NCBI GenBank assembly: GCA_015056795.1
Contig: SVFO01000003.1
Location: forward strand, 78,987 to 142,986
Length of the DNA stretch: 64,000 bases
Reading direction: 5' to 3'
From: Lachnospiraceae bacterium
GTDB lineage: Bacteria > Bacillota > Clostridia > Lachnospirales > Lachnospiraceae
Below the pieces are notes generated by a model. It saw only the letters and a list, made by a program, of their open reading frames with translations. It was not told the origin of the DNA and searched no databases. The position numbers and the translations under genes are program-made. The first letter of the stretch is position 1; each line of letters begins with the position of its first letter. This document shows positions 44,631 to 53,587 of the stretch, in pieces.

Positions 44631-45377
44631 ATGAGAGAACGAATGATTCATTTTATGGAAAAAAATATGAGGAAGGGAATCGTTTCCAAGCAGAAGCTCT
44701 GGAACCAATACAAGCACCTGATTCCTCTGCTGACCTACATGCTGGTATACATGGTATGGTGGGGACATCTTGAGGACACCGTGACCACGCAGTACCAGGT
44801 GATCCACATGGGAATTGATGACCACATCCCGTTCGTTGAAGTTTTCATTATTCCATACCTTGCTTGGTTTGCTTACGTATCCGTGACCGTCGTGGCGCTC
44901 TTCTTTAAGGATGAGACGAAAAAGGATTACTACCGTTGCCTGACCTTTTTATTCACAGGCATGACGTTGTTTTTACTGATTTCCACCCTGATGCCAAATG
45001 GGCATCAGCTTCGCCCCACAGTAATGCCGAGGGACAATATGTTTACGAGAATGATCGCTGAACTTTGGAAAACGGATACACCGACGAACCTTTGGCCCAG
45101 CATCCATGTTTACAACTCGCTGGGAGCTCATTTCGCCATTGCGAAGAGTAAGGCCTTCGAGCGTCATAAGTGGTTACATTACGCTTCCCTGATGCTTGCA
45201 ATGTCGATTATCCTTTCCACGATGTTTATTAAGCAGCATTCCTTCTTCGACGTGCTGACCGCTCTTTTCCTTGCGGCCGTGATGTATGTTATCGTTTATA
45301 AGCGCGACGCAGCAACAAACATGACAGGACATGGAAATCATAATCATTCCACCAGTCTAAGGCACCACACTATTTAA
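44631..45377 (+). CDS. PAP2-family membrane phosphatase
   Basis: It is predicted to remove phosphate from a lipid phosphate at the membrane. There are six helices. The PAP2 motif is split as usual: PTNLWPSIHVYNS gives the SxH part and KQHSFFDVLTA the distal H and D. The amino-terminal KxxxxxxRP-type motif is GHQLRPTVMPRD. It resembles the inositolphosphotransferase-like clade. GGGAG is well placed. This is one of the few plus-strand genes and ends at a bidirectional terminator shared with the glycosyltransferase gene. Confidence 0.85.
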   Translation: MRERMIHFMEKNMRKGIVSKQKLWNQYKHLIPLLTYMLVYMVWWGHLEDTVTTQYQVIHMGIDDHIPFVEVFIIPYLAWFAYVSVTVVALFFKDETKKDYYRCLTFLFTGMTLFLLISTLMPNGHQLRPTVMPRDNMFTRMIAELWKTDTPTNLWPSIHVYNSLGAHFAIAKSKAFERHKWLHYASLMLAMSIILSTMFIKQHSFFDVLTALFLAAVMYVIVYKRDAATNMTGHGNHNHSTSLRHHTI

Positions 45378-45407
45378 TCCGTTTACTCTTCTTTATTATA
45401 TATAACT

Positions 45408-45443
45408 AACAGCCCAATACCAAATCGGCATGGGCTGTTTTTT
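45408..45443. terminator. Bidirectional terminator
   Basis: AACAGCCCA pairs with TGGGCTGTT around a 14-base loop, followed on the plus strand by TTTTTT. It separates the convergent PAP2 and glycosyltransferase genes. Confidence 0.85.
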
Positions 45444-45460
45444 ATTTCATCTCTTCTGTT

Positions 45461-46489
45461 TTAGTTGAACTTAAAGATCTTCTGACACACATGATAAAAC
45501 CATACGCAGAATTTTCTGCCAGGCTTTCCGGGAAGATGTAAAAACACTCCCAGTATGGCATTCTTTAGCTTTGCATAGAGCTTTCTGTCCTTTTTCTTCA
45601 AATACTCCCAAAGCTCCACCTTCTTCGCCAGATTCTCATCCGTCCCTGAGCGAATAAGCATGATAGAGGAAACTGCCATAATTATTTCCAAATAATTCCT
45701 CATGTACTGATACAGCCTTTTGTTGTCCTCAATCTCAGCGCCGTGTTCTGCCATGTAATCAATCATAATTTTATTCACGCGAACCTGCTGGTCCACTCTC
45801 GAAATCATGACGGCTTCATTGACCGACTGATCCTCACGGCCAATATAATAACGATAGAAATTCACGTCAAGATAATACATCCTGTTAACATACGGCAGTG
45901 GTTCAAATACATAAAGATTATCGACATAAAAGGTATGCTCAGGAAGTCGAATGCCACAATCCTTCAAAAGCTGCGTCCGAAAGATCACGGAGTGCATCAA
46001 AATGTAATGTCCCTTCGTAAAGTGATGACAGTCATCCCAAGAAAACACCTGCTCCAGCGGCAGAATCTTGCGATACTGCATGACCTTTTTCCTCTTCGCC
46101 CCAACCTTATCATAGACGAAATTGCTGACCAGCATGTCGAGGGGCTCCGTTTCTCCTGAAAACTCCCGAAGCTTCGCCAAAATCTTCTGATAAGCATCCT
46201 TCTTTACCCAGTCATCACTGTCAACGACCTTAAAATACAGGCCCGTGGCATTGTCAATTCCCGTATTGACCGCTGAACCGTGTCCGCCATTCTCCTTGTG
46301 TATGGCCTTAATAATGGAAGGATATTTTGCCGCATACCTGTCAGCGATTTCCGCCGTCCGATCCTTTGTGGAGCCATCGTCCACAATCAGGATCTCAACT
46401 TCCTCTCCTCCCACGAGCAAGGATTCAATACACTTTGCCATATACCCTTCCGAATTATAGCAAGGGATGGCAATGGATAATAGTTTCAT
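45461..46489 (-). CDS. Family 2 glycosyltransferase
   Basis: It is predicted to add a sugar from a nucleotide donor to a lipid or glycan. LSIAIPCYNSEGYMAKCIESLL opens the GT-A fold, DDGSTKD binds the donor base, and KVVDSDDWV carries the metal-binding DxD. The C-terminal 120 residues are basic and helical with one weak hydrophobic stretch, so it may be peripheral at the membrane. Its start overlaps the mutY stop by 4 bases. No sugar-synthesis genes are nearby. Confidence 0.88.
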   Translation of the reverse strand: MKLLSIAIPCYNSEGYMAKCIESLLVGGEEVEILIVDDGSTKDRTAEIADRYAAKYPSIIKAIHKENGGHGSAVNTGIDNATGLYFKVVDSDDWVKKDAYQKILAKLREFSGETEPLDMLVSNFVYDKVGAKRKKVMQYRKILPLEQVFSWDDCHHFTKGHYILMHSVIFRTQLLKDCGIRLPEHTFYVDNLYVFEPLPYVNRMYYLDVNFYRYYIGREDQSVNEAVMISRVDQQVRVNKIMIDYMAEHGAEIEDNKRLYQYMRNYLEIIMAVSSIMLIRSGTDENLAKKVELWEYLKKKDRKLYAKLKNAILGVFLHLPGKPGRKFCVWFYHVCQKIFKFN

Positions 46490-47652
46490 TTTCTTTCGTC
46501 CTCCAAAATTAAATCTTTTCCGCGAAGCATGGCAAGAGCACGGGCATAAAACTCATAAGCGGAAGGAATCGGGTACTTTTCCCGCGTCTCCTCTGGATCA
46601 ATATAAATCCAGTCGCGGATGGCCTCTCCCGAATGACCTCGTTCCAATTCATCCACTCTGACCATGTAGCCCTGCATATGCCATTCTTTATGCGTAAATA
46701 TGTGCTTTGCCTCGCCAAGTGGCTGAATGCGAAGCACCTTCAATCCATTTTCCAGCAAAAACCTGACAACCTCATCCGACGAGACCTTTCCAGGAAGGCA
46801 GGGGAACTCATACATGCCTGCCAAAAGCCCCTTCGCAGGGCGCTTTCGCAGCGCAACCTGTCCCTCATCTCGCACCAAGAGCACCGTCTTTTCCTCAGGC
46901 TTTCTCTCTTTTTTTCCTTCCCTGATTGGATAGGAAAGCTCCTTGCCCTCTGCTCTTGCCCTGCAAATCCCCTCCAAAGGGCACTCCTCACAGTGCGGCT
47001 GACCATTCGGTACGCAGACGCAGGCGCCGATCTCCATCATGGCCTGATTAAAATCTCCCGGACGGTCCTTTGGCATGACCGCTTCCAGCTCTGCCTCCAC
47101 GGCCCTTCGTACCTTTTCCTCCGAGATACACCGTTCATCCGTCCGAATTCTGGATAGTACACGAAGCACGTTGCCGTCCACGGCTGGCTTAGGAATCCCA
47201 AAGGCAATGGATGCGATGGCTCCTGCGGTATAATTTCCAATCCCCGGAAGCGCCAAAAGCGCGTCATAATTCGCAGGCATCTCCCCTGCATGGCATTCCA
47301 TTACCACGCGTGCGGCCTTCTGCAAATTTCTGACGCGATTATAATATCCTAGTCCCTCCCAGAGCTTGAGCAGCGTGTCCTCCTGTGCCGCAGCCAGTGC
47401 TGCAATGTCAGGAAGCGTCTTCATGAAACGCTCGTAATAAGGCTTCACTGCCTCCACTCTCGTCTGCTGGAGCATAATCTCCGAAACCCAAACCCGATAG
47501 GGCGATGCATCCTCTCTCCAAGGCAATGTCCGCTTGTTCCCATCATACCATGTAAGCAACGGTTTGGGAATGCATTTTAGGGCCTCAAAATGAAAATCTT
47601 CCTTAAGATTTTCTAAAGCTTTGTCATTTTGAATTAGTGCTTGTTTCTTCAT
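46486..47652 (-). CDS. mutY: A/G-specific adenine DNA glycosylase
   Basis: It removes adenine mispaired with 8-oxoguanine. The helix-hairpin-helix LPGIGNYTAGAIASIAF and catalytic Asp in PAVDGNVLRVL are intact. Four cysteines in the CVPNGQPHC, CPLEGIC region bind an Fe4S4 cluster. The C-terminal NUDIX-like domain (KTVLLVRDEGQVALRKRPAKGLLAGMYEFP) recognises 8-oxoG. An N-terminal extension of about 25 residues is unusual but has no motif. It is six bases after the DUF1653 gene. Confidence 0.95.
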   Translation of the reverse strand: MKKQALIQNDKALENLKEDFHFEALKCIPKPLLTWYDGNKRTLPWREDASPYRVWVSEIMLQQTRVEAVKPYYERFMKTLPDIAALAAAQEDTLLKLWEGLGYYNRVRNLQKAARVVMECHAGEMPANYDALLALPGIGNYTAGAIASIAFGIPKPAVDGNVLRVLSRIRTDERCISEEKVRRAVEAELEAVMPKDRPGDFNQAMMEIGACVCVPNGQPHCEECPLEGICRARAEGKELSYPIREGKKERKPEEKTVLLVRDEGQVALRKRPAKGLLAGMYEFPCLPGKVSSDEVVRFLLENGLKVLRIQPLGEAKHIFTHKEWHMQGYMVRVDELERGHSGEAIRDWIYIDPEETREKYPIPSAYEFYARALAMLRGKDLILEDERK

Positions 47653-47658
47653 CCCATG

Positions 47659-48279
47659 TTATCTCATACGATTGCACTCATATTTTTCCAAGGTCAAAAG
47701 GCAACTTCTAAGCTGTGCGTAGCGCTCCTCCAGCTCACCCTCCGCAACCTCGACGTCACTTGCAACCGCCATAATGGTAATCATGTCCTGCGTGATCCGA
47801 TGATGCAACGCTGCCAATACGTTCAGCTTCTCCTCATATCCGTCCGCATCTAAAAACTGTAGGAGCATCGGATCAAGGTTCGCATCCTCATCGGCCGTAT
47901 CTGCCTTGTTTATCTCCTCATCGGCCGTATCTGTCTTGGCTGCTTCATCTCCTGGCATCTGAGTCACTGCGGCCACAGTTGAACTAAGCACTTCCTTGGT
48001 ACGTTCTTCATTCTTATAAGGTGCATCTTCCGTATTTGCCGCGTTTCCGATCGGTTGCAGTTCAAAACGATACTTCTGCGCCGCGTTCGGATACTTCTCC
48101 CGATCTACCAGACTGGTAAACATGGAAAGCTCCCTCGCGTAAACCTTATAATCACCATACAAAGCCTGATAAATAATCAGCTGCTCCCCTGTCTCGGAAT
48201 GCTCCGCCACGGTGATGATCTGATAAAGGTTTCCTTTGAAATGTCTATAAATCTCTTGGGGTTTTGGAATGCGTGACAT
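47659..48279 (-). CDS. DUF1653 domain protein
   Basis: Residues 1-62 are the DUF1653 domain (IPKPQEIYRHFKGNLYQIITVAEHSETGEQLIIYQALYGD), known as a small beta barrel of unknown role. The middle is acidic and disordered with a near repeat of the TADEEINKADTADE type, and the end is a long helix. GGAGG seven bases upstream sets the start. It is the first gene of the DUF1653-mutY-glycosyltransferase unit. Confidence 0.85.
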   Translation of the reverse strand: MSRIPKPQEIYRHFKGNLYQIITVAEHSETGEQLIIYQALYGDYKVYARELSMFTSLVDREKYPNAAQKYRFELQPIGNAANTEDAPYKNEERTKEVLSSTVAAVTQMPGDEAAKTDTADEEINKADTADEDANLDPMLLQFLDADGYEEKLNVLAALHHRITQDMITIMAVASDVEVAEGELEERYAQLRSCLLTLEKYECNRMR

Positions 48280-48385
48280 AACCTTTCCTCCTGCCTGCGA
48301 CATCGATACTATGAGTATACCCTATTTTACGATAAATGTCATGTAGATATTTCAGAAACCTCTTTGGAAAATGAATGCAAGACCA

Positions 48386-48766
48386 TTATCGAAAGGAAAC
48401 CTGCATAACGGCATCTACGCCAAAGTCCTTCGCATATCCAGCCAATGTTTCTGCCAGCATGTCCTGCTCTTCCTCGCTTAAGTGCTCTATTCTTCCATGA
48501 TGAACCATGAGACGATACTCCTCCTCGTTCTCTCCGTATTCCCGACGGGTCAGGGTCACTCCGCTATTCTGATAGCCCTGCGCTCCCAGATAATCACGAA
48601 TCTCGCGGACAACGAGCTCCTTTTTTTCAAGATATGCCTTCTGCCGCTCCGCACGCATCATTCGATTTCTTGCTCCCGCCGTAACCCCAAAGCAGAGCAC
48701 CAAAAGCAGAACTCCCAGCACCACAAAACAGGACACGCCAACCAACTTCTTCAAATTCTTTCTCAT
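48386..48766 (-). CDS. Small single-helix membrane protein, unknown
   Basis: The 126-residue protein has one membrane helix at about 8-32 and an outside domain with EIRDYLGAQGYQNSGVTLTRREY and LSEEEQDMLAETL. GGGAGG is well placed at the 48766 start. No family is recognised. It is a single gene with no close partner. Confidence 0.7.
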   Translation of the reverse strand: MRKNLKKLVGVSCFVVLGVLLLVLCFGVTAGARNRMMRAERQKAYLEKKELVVREIRDYLGAQGYQNSGVTLTRREYGENEEEYRLMVHHGRIEHLSEEEQDMLAETLAGYAKDFGVDAVMQVSFR

Positions 48767-48926
48767 CCTTGTACCTCCCTTCAGGTCAACAAAACTCCGC
48801 ATCCAACAAAACCATGTTTCATAAAACCCTTGAATGCAAAAACAAATAAAAAAGATTTATCAAAATCTATATTATTATGCTAAATCTTTTTGTGTACAAT
48901 ATTCTACTCTCAAAGAAGTAGGCCGC

Positions 48927-48991
48927 AAAAAAGCCATATTCTGCAAGACTTTATCGAATGTCAAATTGCGTTAAGTCTTGCAAAATATGGC
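48927..48991 (-). terminator. Very long terminator hairpin after the CPBP gene
   Basis: 48933-48952 pairs with 48972-48991 (GCCATATT and TGCAAGACTT arms, one mismatch) around a loop of about 19 bases, followed on the minus strand by TTTTTT. The stem of about 20 bp is much longer than the other terminators here. A second small hairpin, AAAGATTT/AAATCTTT, lies at about 48850-48894. Confidence 0.75.
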
Positions 48992-49013
48992 CAAACAACA
49001 TACCCGCACCCCT

Positions 49014-49757
49014 CTATATTCCCGTCACCATAAAGCGCACGGCGTCCACTAGGCCGTGGCTGATCATGGCGCTTGTTATGTCCCTTTTCTTTTGTAAAAT
49101 GGCAAAGGGCAGACCGAACAGCGCGCATAGTACCATCGTTTGCAGCAGCGGAAATCCATGCACCGCAGCATGCGGAACACATGCCATAAAATACATGGTG
49201 AACCTTTGAAAAATAGATTTTTCTCCGTCCGAATGCCAGATACAAAATGCAAAAAAGATCGCCCTACATGCCATCTCCTCATAGATTGCAGGATTCAGAC
49301 AAAGAAGCACCTTCCACCAGGAGAATTCAAAGCATGCCTCTTCTCCAGATAAAAAGAAATTGATCACGGAAAGTACTGCTCCAAGCAAAAGCGCAATCAT
49401 TATACTCTTTCTCACGGGATGCTTCTCATTCTTAGCGAGAATCTCTAATCCGTCCCGCTTTTCCATAACGGCAAAAACCGCCAAAGAACACAGCAGCGTA
49501 GGAATTCCCGCCCTAAGTCCATACAGCAGGATCCAAGGATTTCTTTCATATCCAAGATATGCTACCGTACTGATCACGGCAAAAGCTACGGCAAGGATCC
49601 TGTTTTGGGCAGACGGCATTCCCGTCTTAACCAGCAGGGAAATTGCAAGTCCGCAAGTCTCTGCACAAAGGACAATCCAATATGGCATCTTACACGTCAT
49701 GCGGATCACCACAAAAACAACAAATAAAAGCCAAAGAACGGCGTCATGCTTTTTCAT
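49014..49757 (-). CDS. CPBP-family intramembrane metalloprotease
   Basis: This family (CAAX protease / bacteriocin-processing) cuts within membranes or protects against peptides. The diagnostic EExxxR is YEEMACR, and HAAVHG supplies the second metal-binding His with another His nearby. About seven helices are seen. AGAGG precedes the start. It is a single gene upstream of the hairpin above and 140 bases from the two-component operon. Any link to that system is inferred only from closeness. Confidence 0.85.
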   Translation of the reverse strand: MKKHDAVLWLLFVVFVVIRMTCKMPYWIVLCAETCGLAISLLVKTGMPSAQNRILAVAFAVISTVAYLGYERNPWILLYGLRAGIPTLLCSLAVFAVMEKRDGLEILAKNEKHPVRKSIMIALLLGAVLSVINFFLSGEEACFEFSWWKVLLCLNPAIYEEMACRAIFFAFCIWHSDGEKSIFQRFTMYFMACVPHAAVHGFPLLQTMVLCALFGLPFAILQKKRDITSAMISHGLVDAVRFMVTGI

Positions 49758-49899
49758 TCTCAAACCTCTTTTCCATCGTATTTGAGAACATCCTATCACT
49801 TGGATGTTGAAACAAGCATAACGCCGCCTTAAATCCGTCTTAAATTTTTATGGAACTATTTTTTCATATGCAGCCCCAAATAGCCGATATCCTCATTGG

Positions 49900-51315
49900 T
49901 TATGGCTTGGGCAGACAAATCTCATACTGACAACCGCTGTTTTGAGGCGAGGAGACATACGCGATCTCACCACCGTGCAGTTCCACAATCCTCTTTACGA
50001 TTGCAAGCCCGAGACCGCTTCCTCCGCTTTCCTTCCCCCTAACGCCCCCATCTATGCGATAGAAGGGAGTGAAGATTTTTTCCGCATCGTCCTTGGGGAT
50101 CCCAACTCCATCATCAAATACCACGATTCTTACGGCATCTTTTTCCTGCGTGATGGTCATGCCAATGGTAACGCCTGCCTGATTATACTTCATGGAGTTT
50201 TCGATCAGATTATCATACACCCTTCTTAATAGATCGCAATTCATTTTTACAAGAATCTCTTCCTCGGGAATCACAAAATGATAGCGAAATCCCGCATCCT
50301 CAAACCTAGGAACATACTCCGCCAGGATCCGTCTTGAAAATTCACATAAATCCACCGTTTCAAAGACGGGCTTGTATCCCGCGCTTCCCAGCTTGGAATA
50401 AGTAAACAATGCCTGCAGAATCGCATTTGCCCTCACGGAATTATCATGGATCATACGCAGATAATCCTGCCGTTTCTCTTCATCCGTGGTCTTTCCAAGC
50501 AACATTTCGCTATATCCTTGTACGCTTGCAAGAGGCGTTTTCAAGTCATGGGAAAGCTCTGACACCAAGAGCATTCTCTTCTCCTCTTCCTCGCTCTGTA
50601 TCTCTTCCTTAGCCTTCAGTTCACCCGCCAGATGAAGCATGGCCTTACCCAGTTCATTCAGCTCTGCCGTTTCACCATTACCAAAGTTAATGTCATACTG
50701 ACCATTTTCCAGCCTTTTAGCACCCCTTGACACATCCTCGACGGAGTCGGTCATGCGCCTTGCCGCGCTCTTCGAATAAAGCGCTACAAATAAAATCAGC
50801 GCAATAAAATAAGTGGAGAAAATCGCCAGAAACGTTATGACCGTCGCCCGATAATGATTTGCCTCCTGATTAAAGAAAACGGAGATATTGAACGTAACCG
50901 CCTGCGGCTTTCGTAGCACAAGAAAATATTGATCCACCCCGTCATGGTAGGCTACGTCGATATCCCAACCCAGAGTTTCCCCAGCTTCACAAAGAAAGGC
51001 TGTCCACTCTTCCACACTTAGCCTGTCCTTCCCAAACATGTTGTCTCCCGCAAGATGCGTCACGCGAAGGTCCTCATCCACGATGGTGGCACTCCAGCCT
51101 TTCTTCAAAATGCCTGACACATCGATATCCTCCCGCGATTCCTGAAGCCAACTTGCGGCTTTTCTTTCCTGCGAAACTTTTTCGCCAAAGAGATTTTGAA
51201 GGACAACCATCAAAAAAAACGGCAGAAATGCAAAGCCCAAGGCAGCAAGGATCACCCGGACAAATTTCTGCCTTAGATATTTTCTTGTGGTTTGTATTTT
51301 CCCGTTTTGTTTCAT
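49900..51315 (-). CDS. Sensor histidine kinase (HisKA/HATPase)
   Basis: Two membrane helices (about 15-38 and 160-185) enclose an outside domain of about 120 residues. A HAMP region follows, then the phospho-acceptor His in SELSHDLKTPLASVQGYSEML, N box ENSMKYNQ, G1 box VFDDGVGIP and G2 box GSGLGLAIVKRIV. The 471-residue length is typical. It starts 15 bases after the response regulator stop. Confidence 0.95.
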   Translation of the reverse strand: MKQNGKIQTTRKYLRQKFVRVILAALGFAFLPFFLMVVLQNLFGEKVSQERKAASWLQESREDIDVSGILKKGWSATIVDEDLRVTHLAGDNMFGKDRLSVEEWTAFLCEAGETLGWDIDVAYHDGVDQYFLVLRKPQAVTFNISVFFNQEANHYRATVITFLAIFSTYFIALILFVALYSKSAARRMTDSVEDVSRGAKRLENGQYDINFGNGETAELNELGKAMLHLAGELKAKEEIQSEEEEKRMLLVSELSHDLKTPLASVQGYSEMLLGKTTDEEKRQDYLRMIHDNSVRANAILQALFTYSKLGSAGYKPVFETVDLCEFSRRILAEYVPRFEDAGFRYHFVIPEEEILVKMNCDLLRRVYDNLIENSMKYNQAGVTIGMTITQEKDAVRIVVFDDGVGIPKDDAEKIFTPFYRIDGGVRGKESGGSGLGLAIVKRIVELHGGEIAYVSSPQNSGCQYEICLPKP

Positions 51316-51330
51316 CCCATGCCCCTGTCA

Positions 51331-51996
51331 TCAAGTAAATCTATAACCGATCCCGATCAAAGTCTCAACATGCTTTTCCTGATCGTCGTCAATTTTGGCC
51401 CGCAAGCGAGAAATCTGCACCATGATCGTATTATCATCATACAGATACTCCTCCTGCCATGCTTCCTCATAGATCTGCCTTTTTGTTACAATCTTTCCGC
51501 GATTCCCCGCAAAATATTTGAGAATATGATATTCCTTCGCATTGAGGTTGATCACCTTACCATTTTTCTCGATCACGCCGTTCTCAAAATCCATCTTCAG
51601 GCTTCCGGATAGTACGATGTTCTCCTTCGGTTTTTCCAGCCTGAGATGCCTCTTTTGTACCTCAATCCTGGCAAGCAGCTCATTCATCCCCCAAGGCTTT
51701 ACCAAATAGTCATCCGCGCCGAGCCGCAGACCGCTCACCTTGTCTATTTCATCACCTCTGGCAGTTAACATAAGTACCGGCATTTCTGAAGTCTCCCGGA
51801 TTTTTGAAAGCACCGATAGTCCGTCCATCCCCGGCATCATAACGTCGAGAATGGCCATGTCAGGCTTTTCGCTTAAGAAAAGTCTGATTGCCTCCTTCCC
51901 GTCCTCCGCCTGTATCACGGAATACCCGGCGCCTGTCAGTTGATCATATAATAGTCTTCTCAAATCCTTTTCATCATCCGCGATCAGTATTTTCAT
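51331..51996 (-). CDS. OmpR/PhoB-family response regulator
   Basis: Residues 1-115 are the receiver with D in MAILDVMMPGMDGL, and T and K at the switch positions (LTARGDEI, DDYLVKPW). Residues about 125-221 are the winged helix (LNAKEYHILKYFAGNRGKIVTKRQIYEEAW). The start is at MKILIADDEK. It is cotranscribed with the sensor kinase. The target genes are unknown. Confidence 0.95.
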   Translation of the reverse strand: MKILIADDEKDLRRLLYDQLTGAGYSVIQAEDGKEAIRLFLSEKPDMAILDVMMPGMDGLSVLSKIRETSEMPVLMLTARGDEIDKVSGLRLGADDYLVKPWGMNELLARIEVQKRHLRLEKPKENIVLSGSLKMDFENGVIEKNGKVINLNAKEYHILKYFAGNRGKIVTKRQIYEEAWQEEYLYDDNTIMVQISRLRAKIDDDQEKHVETLIGIGYRFT

Positions 51997-52159
51997 ATCT
52001 GCTCTCCATCATTACAAAAATTCCGAAAATGAAAGCGGCACAACATGTATTTCATCACCATGTCTGATCTTGACCAATCCATTATTTAAGTCGGCTGGTT
52101 ATTTTTCCGCAATTATAAAGTAACGCAAATATGCCAAATCCGCAACCGCTATTTTTTTG

Positions 52160-52199
52160 ACAAAACAAAAAATCCGGTGCTGCCGTAGCATCGGATTTT
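52160..52199 (-). terminator. Terminator downstream of the glutaredoxin-like gene
   Basis: AAAATCCG pairs with CGGATTTT, extended by GTGCT/AGCAT with one wobble. The minus-strand side continues TTTTTTGTTTTG. Confidence 0.75.
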
Positions 52200-52278
52200 G
52201 CATTTATTTATGTTTCTCTTCAGTTGTACAGATGCCCTCGGCATATGCCTTGCTGCACTCTCGTCCCCTTTTGGTCTG

Positions 52279-52590
52279 TTAACAGCTTTTTCTTCCGCTT
52301 TTATGGTCATCTATGGAGCAGGCATCTGCGGTTCCGTATTCGATGAGGCCCGCATCCGCTGGATCTATGGATATCCTTCCGTCTTCAAACACAAAAGCCG
52401 GGATGCCTACGTCCCCGATCTCCTTGCAGTGATCAAAGATCGGATTATTGTCGCGAAGCCTTGTAAATTCACTCATGTTACGAATGTTCTCACCAATGTT
52501 TACATACTGAAACTCACTCTCACGCCCCTTGATCTGTTCATGGACATAATCGCAGTATGGGCAGGTCGGCATTCCGTAGATCTTGATCAT
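52279..52590 (-). CDS. Glutaredoxin-like protein
   Basis: The 103-residue protein has the redox motif CPYC at 10-13 after MIKIYGMPT and the cis-Pro segment GIPAFVFEDGRI. It should reduce disulfides or glutathionylated proteins in the cytosol. The C-terminal 20 residues (including two Cys, SC at the end) are extra and variable. It is a single gene with its own consensus promoter. GGAGG is upstream. Confidence 0.88.
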   Translation of the reverse strand: MIKIYGMPTCPYCDYVHEQIKGRESEFQYVNIGENIRNMSEFTRLRDNNPIFDHCKEIGDVGIPAFVFEDGRISIDPADAGLIEYGTADACSIDDHKSGRKSC

Positions 52591-52704
52591 AACGTACCTC
52601 CTTTGTATCGAAAAACGCGTTTATTTGAGCATCAACCAATCTATACTCTTATAGCCAAAGTAATTGCAACTCTATTTTATGTCATTGCGTTTATATTTTA
52701 TTAC
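52591..52704. other. Leader of the glutaredoxin-like gene
   Basis: This AT-rich stretch lies between the promoter and the start codon. The only open frame in 52734-52890 is short and lacks support, so no gene is called there. Confidence 0.4.
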
Positions 52705-52733
52705 ATTATATTTTATAAAATATATAATGTCAA
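52705..52733 (-). promoter_or_regulatory. Perfect consensus promoter with spacer palindrome
   Basis: TTGACA (52728-52733) and TATAAT (52705-52710) on the minus strand are 17 bases apart. The palindrome ATATTTTATAAAATAT (52708-52723) covers the spacer and half the -10 box and could bind a repressor. Confidence 0.8.
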
Positions 52734-52890
52734 GAAAAACATTGCACATCCGTCGTAGAGTTGAACGGGATTGTTAGCTCCCCACATTCTACGCCATCAT
52801 CATGATCAAGTGGTATGTACATGTCATAATGCGTTTTGTACTCTAAGCGGCAAGCCGCCTTGCATTTATTATCGCCTCTACGGCAAGCAC

Positions 52891-53508
52891 CTACAGCATA
52901 AGAAACAGTCCTAAATACATAATTGCTCCGGCAATGTTGCCCTTCGCAGGGAGCTTTGTAACAAGCAGAAGCAGCATGATGGGCAGGGTGTTCCATATAC
53001 ATGCCCACTGAGGAAGTGTTGTTTTCCCCGATACTACCATAACAAACAATGTGATCAAGAAAACCGCTAATCCCAAGTATCCAATGATCATGGTAGCGAT
53101 CGTTTTCATCTGAAATTCAAGTGCGGCCTCCCTGGCCTCATCGCTTCTTCCCAGACGAATATACAGCCATTCGACCAATCCGCAAATGATATGATGCACT
53201 ACGATCGATATCAGAAATATGACCGTGGATAGGTACATGATAATCGATGCCATTCTGGAAAACTCTTCCATCCATTTACATAATGCAAAATATCCAAATC
53301 CAAATGCCGTGATCGCATATACGCCCAACAGGATTGATAGGAGCGGCCATCGAAGCGGCAGGTCAGAGAATTCCGTTCTCATCTTCTCCGGGTCTTTTAA
53401 CGCCCCCTTAAGGTCCAATCTTCCGCTTGGCGAATAACTGAGCAGGCAATCGCAAATGCCGCAAAGTACATGCCCGACAAACGCTATCTATAACACTATT
53501 TTTATCAT
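52891..53508 (-). pseudogene. Membrane protein gene interrupted by TAG (DUF6796-like)
   Basis: TGAGGA eight bases before ATG at 53508 starts a frame that reads MIKIVL, then TAG, then IAFVGHVLCGICDCLLSYSPSG and on through four or five membrane segments (about 205 residues in all). The downstream sequence keeps the features of DUF6796-type proteins, with only one stop inside. A TTG at 53418 could serve as a restart but has no good ribosome binding site and loses the first helix. So this is a recent pseudogene, a read-through gene or a sequencing error. No function is known. Confidence 0.65.
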
Positions 53509-53545
53509 GGCAATGTCCTCATTTTATATAACATTTTTATATAAC

Positions 53546-53570
53546 AAGCGGAGCCTTTTGAGCTCCGCTT
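53546..53570 (-). terminator. Terminator after the zinc-ribbon/EKPVE-repeat gene
   Basis: AAGCGGAGC pairs with GCTCCGCTT around a seven-base loop. The T-run on the minus strand is broken (TTGTTATA). Confidence 0.6.
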
Positions 53571-53587
53571 CATTATTTTACATATTA

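Noticed and set aside
52730..53008. 92-codon minus-strand frame overlapping the interrupted membrane-protein gene
   Set aside because: It lies partly in another frame of the membrane protein and has no recognisable domain or good start signal.
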